DNA from: Streptococcus varani
GTDB lineage: Bacteria > Bacillota > Bacilli > Lactobacillales > Streptococcaceae
Assembly (NCBI RefSeq): GCF_001375655.1
Contig: NZ_CTEN01000001.1
Coordinates: 62,001 to 126,000 of the forward strand
Direction: 5' to 3'
DNA length: 64,000 bases
A program made the position numbers and the translations under genes. Position 1 is the first letter of the stretch; each line of letters starts with the position of its first letter. Positions 34,277-42,511 of this stretch are shown here, one piece after another. The notes under the pieces are model-generated. The model searched no databases and was not told the origin of the DNA. It saw only the letters and a program-made list of their open reading frames with translations.

Positions 34277-36661
34277 ATGAACACGAACTTTGATTCGACA
34301 GACTATTTGAAAAAAGTAGATGCCTGGTGGCGTGCTTCCAACTACATCTCTGCTGCTCAGATGTATTTGAAAGATAACCCTCTATTGAAACGGGAAATTG
34401 TTGAGAACGACTTGAAAACGCATCCAATCGGTCACTGGGGAACAGTACCTGGTCAAAACTTTATCTATGCACACCTCAACCGTGCTATTAACAAGTATGA
34501 TGCAGATATCTTCTACATTGAAGGTCCTGGCCACGGTGGACAGGTGATGGTTTCCAACTCTTACCTTGATGGTTCTTACACAGAGTTGAATCCACACATT
34601 CCACAAACCGAAGAAGGCTTCAAGGAGCTCTGTAAAATCTTCTCTTTCCCAGGCGGTATCGCATCCCATGCTGCACCTGAAACACCAGGCTCTATCCATG
34701 AAGGTGGGGAATTGGGTTATGCCCTTTCCCATGCTACTGGTGCAATCTTAGATAATCCAGATACCATCGCCGCAACCGTTATCGGGGACGGCGAAGCAGA
34801 AACAGGCCCTCTCATGGCAGGTTGGTTTGCCAATACCTTTATCAATCCAGTCAATGACGGTGCTGTTCTTCCCATCCTCTACCTCAATGGTGGTAAAATC
34901 CACAATCCAACTATTCTAGAACGCAAAACCGATGAGGAATTGGAACTCTTCTTCAAAGGGCTAGGTTGGAACCCAATTTTTGCCAATGTGACCGCAATCA
35001 GTAACGATTTCGAAGCATCTCATGCTCTCTTTGCAGAGAAATTGGACCAAGCTATCGAAGAAATCAAAGCTATCCAAACTGAAGCTCGTAAAGGATCTGC
35101 CGAAGAAGCGAAAATGCCGGCATGGCCTGTTTTGGTGGCCCGCATTCCAAAAGGTTGGACTGGTCCTGAAAGCTGGCAAGGTACTCCAATCGCAGGCGGC
35201 TGGCGTGCTCACCAAGTCCCAATCCCAGTGGATGCCCACCACATGGAACATATTGATGCTCTCCTTGATTGGTTAAAAGGCTATCGTCCGGAAGAACTTT
35301 TTGATGAAGAAGGTCGTCTTCTTCCTGAAATCGCTGAAATCGCACCAAAAGGTGAGCGCCGCATGGCCATGAATCCTATCACAAATGCTGGTGTCATCAA
35401 ACCAATGGATACCGCTGATTGGAAAAAACATGCTTTTGACATTGAGACACCTGGCGCTATTATTGCCCAAGATATGATTGAATTCGGGAAGTACGCAGCT
35501 GACTTGGTTGAGGCTAATCCAGATAACTTCCGTATCTTCGGCCCTGACGAAACAAAATCCAACCGCCTACAAGAAGTCTTCACTAAGACTAACCGTCAAT
35601 GGATGGGCCGTCGTGATGCTTCTTATGATGAATGGATTGCCCCAGTCGGTCGCGTCATCGACTCGCAATTGTCTGAACACCAGGCGGAAGGCCTCTTAGA
35701 AGGGTATGTCTTGACGGGTCGTCACGGTTTCTTCGCATCCTACGAATCCTTCCTGCGTGTCGTTGATACCATGGTGACCCAACACTTCAAATGGTTGCGA
35801 AAGTCTAAAACCCATACAACCTGGCGTAAAAACTACCCAGCTCTTAACTTGATTGCTACTTCAACCGTCTTCCAGCAAGACCACAACGGCTACACTCACC
35901 AAGATCCAGGTATCTTAACCCACTTGTCAGAAAAAACACCTGAGTTTATCCGTGAGTACCTGCCAGCCGATAGCAACACTCTCTTGGCTGTTATGGATAA
36001 AGCTTTCAAGGCAGAAGACAAGATCAACTTGATTGTCACTTCTAAGCATCCACGTCCACAATTTTACTCAGTAGATGAGGCAGAAGAATTAGTGGAAAAA
36101 GGCTACAAGGTCATCGACTGGGCTTCAACTGTTTCCGCAGATGAGGAGCCAGATGTGGTCTTTGCGGCAGCTGGTACCGAGCCAAACTTGGAAGCCTTGG
36201 CAGCCATCTCTATCTTGCACCAAGCTTTCCCAGACTTGAGGATTCGCTTTGTCAACGTAGTGGACATTCTCAAATTACGCCACCCAAGTGTCGATGCACG
36301 AGGCTTGTCTGATGAAGAATTCGATAAAGTATTCACCAAAGACAAACCGGTTATCTTTGCCTTCCATGCTTACGAAGGAATGATCCGTGACATCTTCTTC
36401 ACGCGTCACAACCATAACTTGCGTGTTCATGGCTACCGTGAAAACGGAGATATCACTACTCCATTCGATATGCGTGTTATGTCTGAGCTCGACCGCTTCC
36501 ACCTCGCTCAAGATGCAGCCCAGGCTGCCCTTGGTGAAGAAGCAAGTAGCTTCGCAGCTAAAATGGATGAAACCATTGCCTACCACAAAGCCTTCATCCG
36601 CGAGCATGGAGATGATATCCCTGAAGTTCAAAACTGGAAATGGGAAAACATTACTAAATAA
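34277..36661 (+). CDS. xfp: Xylulose-5-phosphate/fructose-6-phosphate phosphoketolase
   Basis: The 794-residue thiamine-diphosphate enzyme is complete, with family landmarks [15 protein letters not shown] (ThDP site), GPGHGG near the N terminus, [19 protein letters not shown] and [12 protein letters not shown]. It splits xylulose 5-phosphate (or fructose 6-phosphate) with phosphate to acetyl phosphate plus glyceraldehyde 3-phosphate (or erythrose 4-phosphate). The start at 34277 has AGGAG at proper spacing; the frame extends upstream without a ribosome site. It is divergent from the gat regulator and convergent with yjbQ. It is the natural sink for xylulose 5-phosphate made by the ula and probable pentitol genes. 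Confidence 0.95.
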   Translation: MNTNFDSTDYLKKVDAWWRASNYISAAQMYLKDNPLLKREIVENDLKTHPIGHWGTVPGQNFIYAHLNRAINKYDADIFYIEGPGHGGQVMVSNSYLDGSYTELNPHIPQTEEGFKELCKIFSFPGGIASHAAPETPGSIHEGGELGYALSHATGAILDNPDTIAATVIGDGEAETGPLMAGWFANTFINPVNDGAVLPILYLNGGKIHNPTILERKTDEELELFFKGLGWNPIFANVTAISNDFEASHALFAEKLDQAIEEIKAIQTEARKGSAEEAKMPAWPVLVARIPKGWTGPESWQGTPIAGGWRAHQVPIPVDAHHMEHIDALLDWLKGYRPEELFDEEGRLLPEIAEIAPKGERRMAMNPITNAGVIKPMDTADWKKHAFDIETPGAIIAQDMIEFGKYAADLVEANPDNFRIFGPDETKSNRLQEVFTKTNRQWMGRRDASYDEWIAPVGRVIDSQLSEHQAEGLLEGYVLTGRHGFFASYESFLRVVDTMVTQHFKWLRKSKTHTTWRKNYPALNLIATSTVFQQDHNGYTHQDPGILTHLSEKTPEFIREYLPADSNTLLAVMDKAFKAEDKINLIVTSKHPRPQFYSVDEAEELVEKGYKVIDWASTVSADEEPDVVFAAAGTEPNLEALAAISILHQAFPDLRIRFVNVVDILKLRHPSVDARGLSDEEFDKVFTKDKPVIFAFHAYEGMIRDIFFTRHNHNLRVHGYRENGDITTPFDMRVMSELDRFHLAQDAAQAALGEEASSFAAKMDETIAYHKAFIREHGDDIPEVQNWKWENITK

Positions 36662-36674
36662 GGGTTTTGCCACC

Positions 36675-36707
36675 AAAATAGCTTGAGAAAAATTCTCAAG
36701 CTATTTT
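36675..36707. terminator. Terminator of xfp
   Basis: AAAATAGCTTGAGAA and TTCTCAAGCTATTTT form a perfect 15-bp stem with a 3-nt loop, followed by TTG. It may act bidirectionally. Confidence 0.9.
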
Positions 36708-36719
36708 TTGCTCAAAAAA

Positions 36720-36742
36720 AAACAGCCTAGGGTTGGCTGCTT
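36720..36742 (-). terminator. Terminator of the glucitol-family operon
   Basis: On the minus strand CAGCC / GGCTG form a short stem followed by nine T. It lies about 120 nt after the yjbQ stop and faces the xfp terminator. Confidence 0.6.
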
Positions 36743-36865
36743 GTGTATCTATCCAAAGAAAGCGATGTACTGTAACATCAAAACCATACTTTCTTACCAC
36801 AACTTGATAAACTTTCATTCTAGCTGCGGTTTAATCGCTTAGCCTTGATTGATTTTTTCTGGTTA

Positions 36866-37387
36866 TTAAATACCAAATACAGTTACTTGACACTTCCTTG
36901 TTCGCGCCCGAGTCTGATCATAATCCACAAAATAGAAGTAGCCGGTGCTACCCACACCTAAATCTCCATTTGTTACATCGACTAACTGACTGGAACCAAT
37001 CAGGGTCGCCTTAAGGTGAGCATCTCCATTCCAAAGAGCTTTGCGATCCCCCTCAGGCAGGTACTCTGCTGCATTGGGCCAAGCTTCAACAGCTCGGTAG
37101 TGAGCCTCCCCCGGATAGATGTAAGTATCGGCACTGGTGTGGTCGGGTACAATTTTCTTTAAGATATGGTTAAGATCGGCTTGAAGAGATTCATCCCCAT
37201 CATCGGTATAGTCATGAGCAAATTCCTCAAAAAATACAGCACAAGTGGTATGAGGGGAAATCATAGCCAAGAGGCCATCTTGGATGCCACTTTCTGTAAC
37301 AATTTGTCGCAGTTGAGGCGTAATGTCCACATAGGTAGCCTTCCCAGCTTGAGTTTCCACTGTAAACGTCGCCTTGTGTAATTTCAT
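36866..37387 (-). CDS. YjbQ/UPF0047-family protein
   Basis: The 173-residue protein belongs to the YjbQ family. Conserved pieces are GLLAMISPHTTCAVFFEE, DYTDDGDESLQADLNHILKK, DTYIYPGEAHYRAVEAWPN and LGVGSTGYFYFVDYD. Family members have weak thiamine-phosphate-synthase-like activity but the physiological role is unsettled. It is the last gene of the glucitol-family PTS operon, 11 bp after the TIM-like gene, so a role in that pathway is suggested but not shown. Confidence 0.85.
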   Translation of the reverse strand: MKLHKATFTVETQAGKATYVDITPQLRQIVTESGIQDGLLAMISPHTTCAVFFEEFAHDYTDDGDESLQADLNHILKKIVPDHTSADTYIYPGEAHYRAVEAWPNAAEYLPEGDRKALWNGDAHLKATLIGSSQLVDVTNGDLGVGSTGYFYFVDYDQTRARTRKCQVTVFGI

Positions 37388-37398
37388 ATTCCAGCCTC

Positions 37399-38097
37399 CT
37401 ATTCTTTTTCTTTATGGGCTTTGGCTGCTGCTGCCACCATATCTCTAAACATCTCTTTGGGATTGACAGCATTGGTAATCCCACTGGTACAACCCGTTCC
37501 GTCTGCACCCAGTTTGATGACATCATAGACATCCTGGCTACTAGAAATACCTGCAGCCTGCATGACTAAGGTTTTTGGTGAGATAGCCTTAATGGCTTCA
37601 TTGGTGCTAGTCACGTAGGAAACATCACTGGTATTGCCTGTTCCAATCAACTCAGTCGGCTCACAAAGAATGATATCCGGCTCCAAGGTAGCAATGGCTC
37701 TTGCTTCCTTGAGGGAATTGGCACAGACTATCGTCACAATCCCCAATTCGTCTGCCCGTTCGACTGCCTTAATAATTTCATCAAAGGTCAAGGGACGCTC
37801 CGCATGGTTGATGAAACTGGCTTGGGCTCCAGCATGCTTGAGAGCTTCTGGTAGAACATGTCCCATGCCCCGTCCCGGTTTGATTCCATCCAAATGTTGG
37901 GCAGAGACGATGGCTTTATCAGTGACGGCTGCTACCTGACTAATATTGGCAAAAGGACAGGTAATAAAGACGGATACCTGTGGATATTTTACCGCCATTT
38001 CTTCTGCCACTTTAGCCATCTCAAGGATATCTTCCCCATAAAGATAGGACTTAGGGTTGAACATGAAAAAGGGCGATTGAATAGTAACTTTGTTCAT
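37399..38097 (-). CDS. Triose-phosphate-isomerase-family sugar-phosphate isomerase (copy 2)
   Basis: The 232-residue protein is a close paralogue of the one at 21617-22312. It shares FFMFNPKSYLYG, the catalytic His in NHAERPLTFDEII, the Glu in LCEPTELIGTG, and MQAAGISSSQDVY. It belongs to the same EryH/LerI/TpiA2-like branch. It follows the class II aldolase gene by 9 bp. An isomerase acting on a phosphorylated triose or tetrulose is likely; two copies in two different PTS-linked operons suggest different substrates or regulation. Confidence 0.8.
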   Translation of the reverse strand: MNKVTIQSPFFMFNPKSYLYGEDILEMAKVAEEMAVKYPQVSVFITCPFANISQVAAVTDKAIVSAQHLDGIKPGRGMGHVLPEALKHAGAQASFINHAERPLTFDEIIKAVERADELGIVTIVCANSLKEARAIATLEPDIILCEPTELIGTGNTSDVSYVTSTNEAIKAISPKTLVMQAAGISSSQDVYDVIKLGADGTGCTSGITNAVNPKEMFRDMVAAAAKAHKEKE

Positions 38098-38106
38098 TCT
38101 TTCCTC

Positions 38107-38940
38107 CTAGATTTTTTGAGTTCCGAAAACATCATAATAATGGTCTAAAACATCTTCCATGGCTTTTTCAGCTGTTCGTCTGGATACAATGTAATCATCT
38201 GTTTGGATTGACTGGGTTGCTTCTAGGGCTGCCACGATAAAGTCTGTATAAATATTTATTTTAGTAATCCCCTCACGCGCACAACGACCTAAATTTTCAT
38301 CCCCTGATGAAGATCCACCATGCAAGACCAAAGGTACATCCGTTAAGTCGGCGATCTCACGCAAACGATCAAAATTTATTTTAGGAATTCCCTTATAAAC
38401 ACCGTGAGCAGTACCAATGGAAACCGCCAAGGAATCCACATGGGTTGCTTTCATAAAGGCTTGAACATCCGCCACTTCCGTGTAAACAGAGTCCGTAACC
38501 TCATCTGCTTCTGAAGTATCATTGGCCCCGACATGGCCCAATTCCGCTTCCACCACAATTCCTCTTTCATGAGCGTATGCTACTACTTTTTTGGTGATGG
38601 CAATATTGTCCTCAAATGATTCCTGAGAAGCATCTATCATGACCGAGGTAAAGCCCAAATCAATAGCTTTTTTGATGAAATCAAAGTCCGCACCGTGATC
38701 CAAGTGTAGAACAATAGGAACCTCCACCGAATCTGCATAATAGTTTCCGATAGCTGCCGCTTCTTCTAAGGATAAAATAGAAGAGTGTGATTGAGCATAG
38801 GCCAAAAGTAAGGGTAACCCACGTCTCTGTGCCACGGTCACATAAGCCCTGGCTGAGTCCGAATCAATAAAATTAGCATGAGGAATCGCGAAATGTTGAC
38901 CTTTTGCTACTTGGTAGAGATGTTTTGAAGAAACTTTCAT
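38107..38940 (-). CDS. Class II ketose-(bis)phosphate aldolase (glucitol-type operon)
   Basis: The 277-residue class II aldolase has IVLHLDHGADFDF (catalytic Asp, Zn His), EAELGHVGAND, AVSIGTAHGVYKG and LVLHGGSSSGDENL. It is related to but clearly distinct from the enzyme at 15007. The start is at the ATG behind AAAGGA (38940); the frame extends to a TTG at 38955. It has its own promoter and a cre-like site. Product triose phosphate would be handled by the next gene or general glycolysis. Substrate unknown. Confidence 0.84.
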   Translation of the reverse strand: MKVSSKHLYQVAKGQHFAIPHANFIDSDSARAYVTVAQRRGLPLLLAYAQSHSSILSLEEAAAIGNYYADSVEVPIVLHLDHGADFDFIKKAIDLGFTSVMIDASQESFEDNIAITKKVVAYAHERGIVVEAELGHVGANDTSEADEVTDSVYTEVADVQAFMKATHVDSLAVSIGTAHGVYKGIPKINFDRLREIADLTDVPLVLHGGSSSGDENLGRCAREGITKINIYTDFIVAALEATQSIQTDDYIVSRRTAEKAMEDVLDHYYDVFGTQKI

Positions 38941-38956
38941 AGACTGTCCTTTCAAA

Positions 38957-39004
38957 CTGTAAGCGCTTAATATAATTATAGCATCAAGTTTTTTCTCTGT
39001 ACAA
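38957..39004 (-). promoter_or_regulatory. Promoter and cre-like site of the aldolase-TIM-yjbQ unit
   Basis: Minus strand -35 TTGTAC (39004-38999), 18 nt, -10 TATAAT (38980-38975). A cre-like CTGTAAGCGCTTAAT (38957-38971) overlaps the start region, so CcpA repression is likely. Confidence 0.6.
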
Positions 39005-39106
39005 TGATTGACAAATTAGGAATTAAAATCTAAGCTTCTTGTTCTACAATGTTTAGTTAGATAGTCATTCCCAAAATCCATGGTAAAGAAATGTACCTTT
39101 GATGTT

Positions 39107-40117
39107 TTAATACATTCCAATACTGAAGACCCAACCGATAACAACAGCTAAAGTACCAGTGATAACACGACTATAGAGGATTGCTGGTACACCAACAGAG
39201 ACTGTTTCTGGTTTCGCTTCACCTAGAGAAAGACCAACTGGGATAAAATCACAACCAACTTGTGCATTGATAGCAAAGAGAGCTGGTAATGCGTAAGTAA
39301 CCGGAATAGTTCCTTGCGCAATCTGCGTACCAATCAGAACTCCAATAACTTGTGCGATAACAGCACCCGGCCCGATGACTGGTGAAATAAATGGAATACT
39401 ACAGATAAAAGCTATGATAATAAAACCAACAATGGAGCCTGAAAGTGGTTCAAGTAGGTTAGCAATCATATTGCCGACACCAGTATAATTAATAATTCCG
39501 ATAATGGTACTCATAAAGGCCATAAAGGGGATAATATTTTTAATCAACATGTCCACTGTATCACGGCCAGATTGATAGAAGATCCCCATGATATTGCCGA
39601 TGCCACGAGAGAAGCGGACGAGAAAACTGTCACTGGCTTCCTGATTGGCTTTGTGTTCTGCCTTAACTTCAGCATATCTTTCTTGGAAGGCTGTTTTATT
39701 CTCCATTTCTGAACCTTGAAGGGACGACTCAGGAGAAGCACCCTCTTGTTGTAGCTCCACACATTCTGGCTTAACACCAGAAACAAAGTTATTTGCATTG
39801 ATGTGCTTAGAAAGCGGACCGGATGGTGATGATGGAAGAACGTCTAAAGTCAATATTCCCTTCATTGGGTAAACACCGATACGGGCAGTACCGCCGCAAT
39901 TGATAACAGCTGCTGCAATTTCCTCATCTGGAACGGCATTTTTAAAGCCATCTACTGCCTGAGCACCTGTTAACTCAGCTACTCGTTGTGCTACCGGATG
40001 AATCCCCCCACCTGTCACAGATACGATTTTATTTTTACTAGCAGTTGGATGAACCAAAAGACCATCGCCCCAACCATTATCTCCACGTTTGACAAATACC
40101 GCTTTAAATTCTGACAT
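39107..40117 (-). CDS. srlE: Glucitol-family PTS EIIB/EIIBC1 subunit
   Basis: The 336-residue protein matches SrlE: a cytoplasmic N-terminal part with GGGIHPVAQRVAEL and the cysteine region AAVINCGGTARIGVYPMKG, then a charged linker and a membrane domain from about residue 170 (IIPFMAFMSTIIGIINYTG; GPGAVIAQVIGVLIG). It phosphorylates the substrate during transport together with the EIIC2 encoded just upstream. Length is like E. coli SrlE. Confidence 0.92.
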   Translation of the reverse strand: MSEFKAVFVKRGDNGWGDGLLVHPTASKNKIVSVTGGGIHPVAQRVAELTGAQAVDGFKNAVPDEEIAAAVINCGGTARIGVYPMKGILTLDVLPSSPSGPLSKHINANNFVSGVKPECVELQQEGASPESSLQGSEMENKTAFQERYAEVKAEHKANQEASDSFLVRFSRGIGNIMGIFYQSGRDTVDMLIKNIIPFMAFMSTIIGIINYTGVGNMIANLLEPLSGSIVGFIIIAFICSIPFISPVIGPGAVIAQVIGVLIGTQIAQGTIPVTYALPALFAINAQVGCDFIPVGLSLGEAKPETVSVGVPAILYSRVITGTLAVVIGWVFSIGMY

Positions 40118-40143
40118 ATTCTATACCTCTTGTTCACTTTCTA

Positions 40144-40662
40144 CTAGGCTGCGCGGTTCATCAAGAATTTTGTAATTCTTTCTGTCACAACACCACGAAT
40201 ACAGATAACAACTATACCTGCTAGGAAATAGCGAACAGCCAGACTTCCTTGTGAATATCCAGCCTCAACGACCCCGTTTGCAATCCCCAAGAAGACAAAG
40301 AGTTCCCCTGCATTGGCATATGGAAAGAGACCCGTTACCGGATGGACCATACTAACCGCCGCATCATAAAAGGCTGGTTTTTCCTCTTCTTTCAAGAACT
40401 GACCGAATGTGTAAGCCATTGGGTTTGTCAGGACTAATACAGCTAATAGCGGCATTACTGTATAACGTAAGAGCGTATATTTGGCACTAGCCTTCATAAA
40501 ACGGTCCACACGTTCACGACCAATCAAGGCAATGACAGCATTGGTGAAGGTCAGAAGTGCTACTAGAAGTGGTACGATTCCTGTGATGTAACCAACAAAT
40601 TGCTGTCCACCAGCTTGGAATACACCGATAAAGTTTTCACCAAACCATTCGATAATTTTCAT
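40144..40662 (-). CDS. srlA: Glucitol-family PTS EIIC2 subunit
   Basis: The 172-residue membrane protein matches SrlA (MKIIEWFGENFIGVFQAGG, LVALLTFTNAVIALIGRERV, FPYANAGELFVFLGIANG). I start at 40662, where AGGGGAA is well placed; a longer frame from 40686 includes that site. A TATAAA and a cre-like site (40698-40712) lie upstream, so the permease genes can be transcribed separately from the regulator. Confidence 0.92.
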   Translation of the reverse strand: MKIIEWFGENFIGVFQAGGQQFVGYITGIVPLLVALLTFTNAVIALIGRERVDRFMKASAKYTLLRYTVMPLLAVLVLTNPMAYTFGQFLKEEEKPAFYDAAVSMVHPVTGLFPYANAGELFVFLGIANGVVEAGYSQGSLAVRYFLAGIVVICIRGVVTERITKFLMNRAA

Positions 40663-40697
40663 ATGATATTCCCCTTTTATAACCACTCACTTTAACA

Positions 40698-40712
40698 AGT
40701 AAGCGGTTGCAT
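40698..40712. promoter_or_regulatory. cre-like site upstream of srlA
   Basis: On the minus strand ATGCAACCGCTTACT fits the loosened cre consensus WTGNAARCGYWWNCW with one mismatch. It is 36 bp upstream of the srlA start. Confidence 0.5.
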
Positions 40713-40725
40713 TTCTTGTGTAAGA

Positions 40726-40758
40726 ATAAACTATTTCGTTCGGGAGGAAATAGTTTAT
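40726..40758. promoter_or_regulatory. Perfect 12-bp inverted repeat between the SorC gene and srlA
   Basis: ATAAACTATTTC (40726-40737) and GAAATAGTTTAT (40747-40758) are perfect complements with a 9-nt loop. There is no T-run, so it is more likely a SorC-type operator or an mRNA hairpin than a terminator. Confidence 0.55.
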
Positions 40759-40764
40759 CCTTGA

Positions 40765-41715
40765 TTATTCCGATAAAATTGCTTGGGCCGTTTCATCCGT
40801 TGTAATGAGGATGTTAGCCATCTTATTTTTTAGACCAACCCGAATTGCTGATGCCTTGGCCATTCCGTACGCTGTCACAATTTTTGTGGGAATCCCTTTG
40901 ACAGCATCTAAGCTGACTCCCATAACATGTTCATTAATCCCAAGAATAGAATTTCCATCTTGGTCAAAGAATTGCGAATTGATATCGCCAATGACTCCTA
41001 ATTTTTCCTTGAATTGCTTGGCTTCTTCTAGACTAATATAGCCTGTTTTTGTCATGGTTGAATTTTCTTCCAAGGAAGCAATTCCAAAAAGACCAACGTC
41101 CACTGTCTTCCCTTCTTCAAGAACTCTTGAAATGGTCGAATCCAGCTCCAATTCTTTCTTGAGAGCGATACTGGAAACCATAGCTGGAACATAAAGATAG
41201 TGAGCTGTTCCCCGCATCTTTTGTGCCATAGTTTGAACTAATTGATTCGAGTGAAGATAGAAATGCTCATTCCCCATTCCACCAATCAAGGGATAAATAT
41301 GAAAATTTGGGTGATTGACATAAGGTAAGTAATTGACCAATTGACGCAAAGTTTCTCCCCAGGAAATCCCAATCCGTTTGATATCAGGATTTTTCCTCAG
41401 ATGAGCTTCGAGATAATTAGCAGCAATACGACTCAATTTTCGTTTAGTCTCTGTTGGTGTCAAACCAACTGTATCAACTACTACCACGTCCTGAAGATCA
41501 AAGCGTTGCTCTAGTTCGCGCTCTAACTTTGTCGTAAAAACTGACTGACTGTTGATAAAGATTTCAACAATCTTAGCTTCTCGAGCATCAATCAACATTT
41601 TAGAAATCAATGAGCGAGATACTCCTAATTTTCGAGCAATCTCTGCTTGAGTCATTCCTTCGTCATAATACATGACAGCGACTTTTACATAATCTTTTTC
41701 TGTATAATTTTCCAT
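40765..41715 (-). CDS. SorC-family sugar-responsive regulator
   Basis: The 316-residue protein has an N-terminal HTH (MTQAEIARKLGVSRSLISKM, residues 21-40) and the SorC/DeoR sugar-binding domain (KRIGISWGETLRQLV; IYPLIGGMGNE; TAYGMAKASAIRVGL). It lies between srlB and srlA and is presumably the local regulator, sensing the phosphorylated substrate. Pairing a SorC-type protein rather than GutR/GutM with the glucitol PTS is notable but seen in other lactobacillales. Confidence 0.88.
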   Translation of the reverse strand: MENYTEKDYVKVAVMYYDEGMTQAEIARKLGVSRSLISKMLIDAREAKIVEIFINSQSVFTTKLERELEQRFDLQDVVVVDTVGLTPTETKRKLSRIAANYLEAHLRKNPDIKRIGISWGETLRQLVNYLPYVNHPNFHIYPLIGGMGNEHFYLHSNQLVQTMAQKMRGTAHYLYVPAMVSSIALKKELELDSTISRVLEEGKTVDVGLFGIASLEENSTMTKTGYISLEEAKQFKEKLGVIGDINSQFFDQDGNSILGINEHVMGVSLDAVKGIPTKIVTAYGMAKASAIRVGLKNKMANILITTDETAQAILSE

Positions 41716-41772
41716 GCGACCTATCCTAACTTTTATTCAATTTTGCTAAAGGAATTATACCATAGATTAGAC

Positions 41773-42162
41773 CTAGTCGTTGATGATTCTCAATGGATCC
41801 CCTGGTTTTAACTGCGGAAAGATGGCTGGTTCTACCAAAATGGAACCTGGTAAAAGAGCTTCATCTCCTTTTTTCATATAGATTGCTACATGTCCTAATT
41901 CCTGAAAGTTGGCGTTTGCTGCATTCCCAGCTTCCAAAATAGTATACTCGGTATTTCCCAATTGAAGCTTGGTCCCAACTCTCAAAACAACTTCATCCAG
42001 ATTTTTTGCTTTATAATCATGAACCACAGAGATTGCTCTCAACTCTGGCGGAGCTGTTTCTCCAAAGAGAATAACAATCATCTCCTCCGCAAAAGCTGGA
42101 ACTATTTCCCCAATTTCAATTAAAGATACTAAATTTCTTGATTTTTGATACTGACTTGACAT
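41773..42162 (-). CDS. srlB: Glucitol-family PTS EIIA subunit
   Basis: The 129-residue protein matches SrlB: LVSLIEIGEIVPAFAEEMIV aligns with the E. coli N terminus, the likely phosphohistidine is in AISVVHDYKAKN, and NFQELGHVAIYM is conserved. It has a strong AAAGGAGGTG ribosome site. The N-terminal MSSQYQKSR is not conserved and could come from the adjacent prophage junction. The gene is separated from srlAE by the SorC gene and begins right next to the prophage, so its original promoter may lie beyond the prophage. Confidence 0.87.
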   Translation of the reverse strand: MSSQYQKSRNLVSLIEIGEIVPAFAEEMIVILFGETAPPELRAISVVHDYKAKNLDEVVLRVGTKLQLGNTEYTILEAGNAANANFQELGHVAIYMKKGDEALLPGSILVEPAIFPQLKPGDPLRIIND

Positions 42163-42355
42163 GCGCCTTCACCTCCTTTATACGCTTGACTAATTCATAG
42201 GCTAATTGGTAGCTATTTAACTCATCATCAGCTAAAACTAGCTGCCAAGTTTTGAAAAATTGACCTCTGTACCTGGTATAAACTTTGCACCAGTGTTCTA
42301 CACCATACTCAGAGTGTTCAATACGGTCTAATTTTATACGTTTAATTTTTATCAT
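42116..42355 (-). CDS. Small hypothetical protein at the prophage-host junction
   Basis: The 79-residue basic protein starts MIKIKRIKLDRIEHSEYGVE behind an excellent AAGGAGGTAATCAAA and ends inside srlB (47-bp overlap). I do not recognise it. It lies downstream of the prophage lysis terminator, and its 3' end also encodes the srlB ribosome site and start. It could be a short phage gene whose frame runs across the attachment site, or a host leader ORF coupled to srlB. Confidence 0.5.
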   Translation of the reverse strand: MIKIKRIKLDRIEHSEYGVEHWCKVYTRYRGQFFKTWQLVLADDELNSYQLAYELVKRIKEVKAHVKSVSKIKKFSIFN

Positions 42356-42449
42356 TTTGATTACCTCCTTACTTTTTTATTCGTAAAGGTTTTGTCAATC
42401 CCCAAAAATCCCCCTGATTTTCCCTCGTTTTTTATCAGAGCAAGCAAAA

Positions 42450-42479
42450 AAGCCCCTAGGTTGTTACACCTAAGGGCTT
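42450..42479 (-). terminator. Terminator at the end of the prophage late operon
   Basis: On the minus strand AAGCCCTTAGGT / ACCTAGGGGCTT pair over 12 bp (one G-U) and are followed by TTTTTTGC. It follows the endolysin gene and probably marks the end of late transcription. Confidence 0.88.
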
Positions 42480-42511
42480 ACTTTATCTTATGAAAAAGGT
42501 GCTTATCCTTT

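Noticed and set aside
36866..37387. Housekeeping thiamine phosphate synthase
   Set aside because: Sequence is YjbQ family, unrelated to ThiE; only weak side activity is known for the family.
42360..42450. Attachment-site core in the G-rich stretch before the 79-codon ORF
   Set aside because: The second att copy would be outside the window, so no direct repeat can be verified here.
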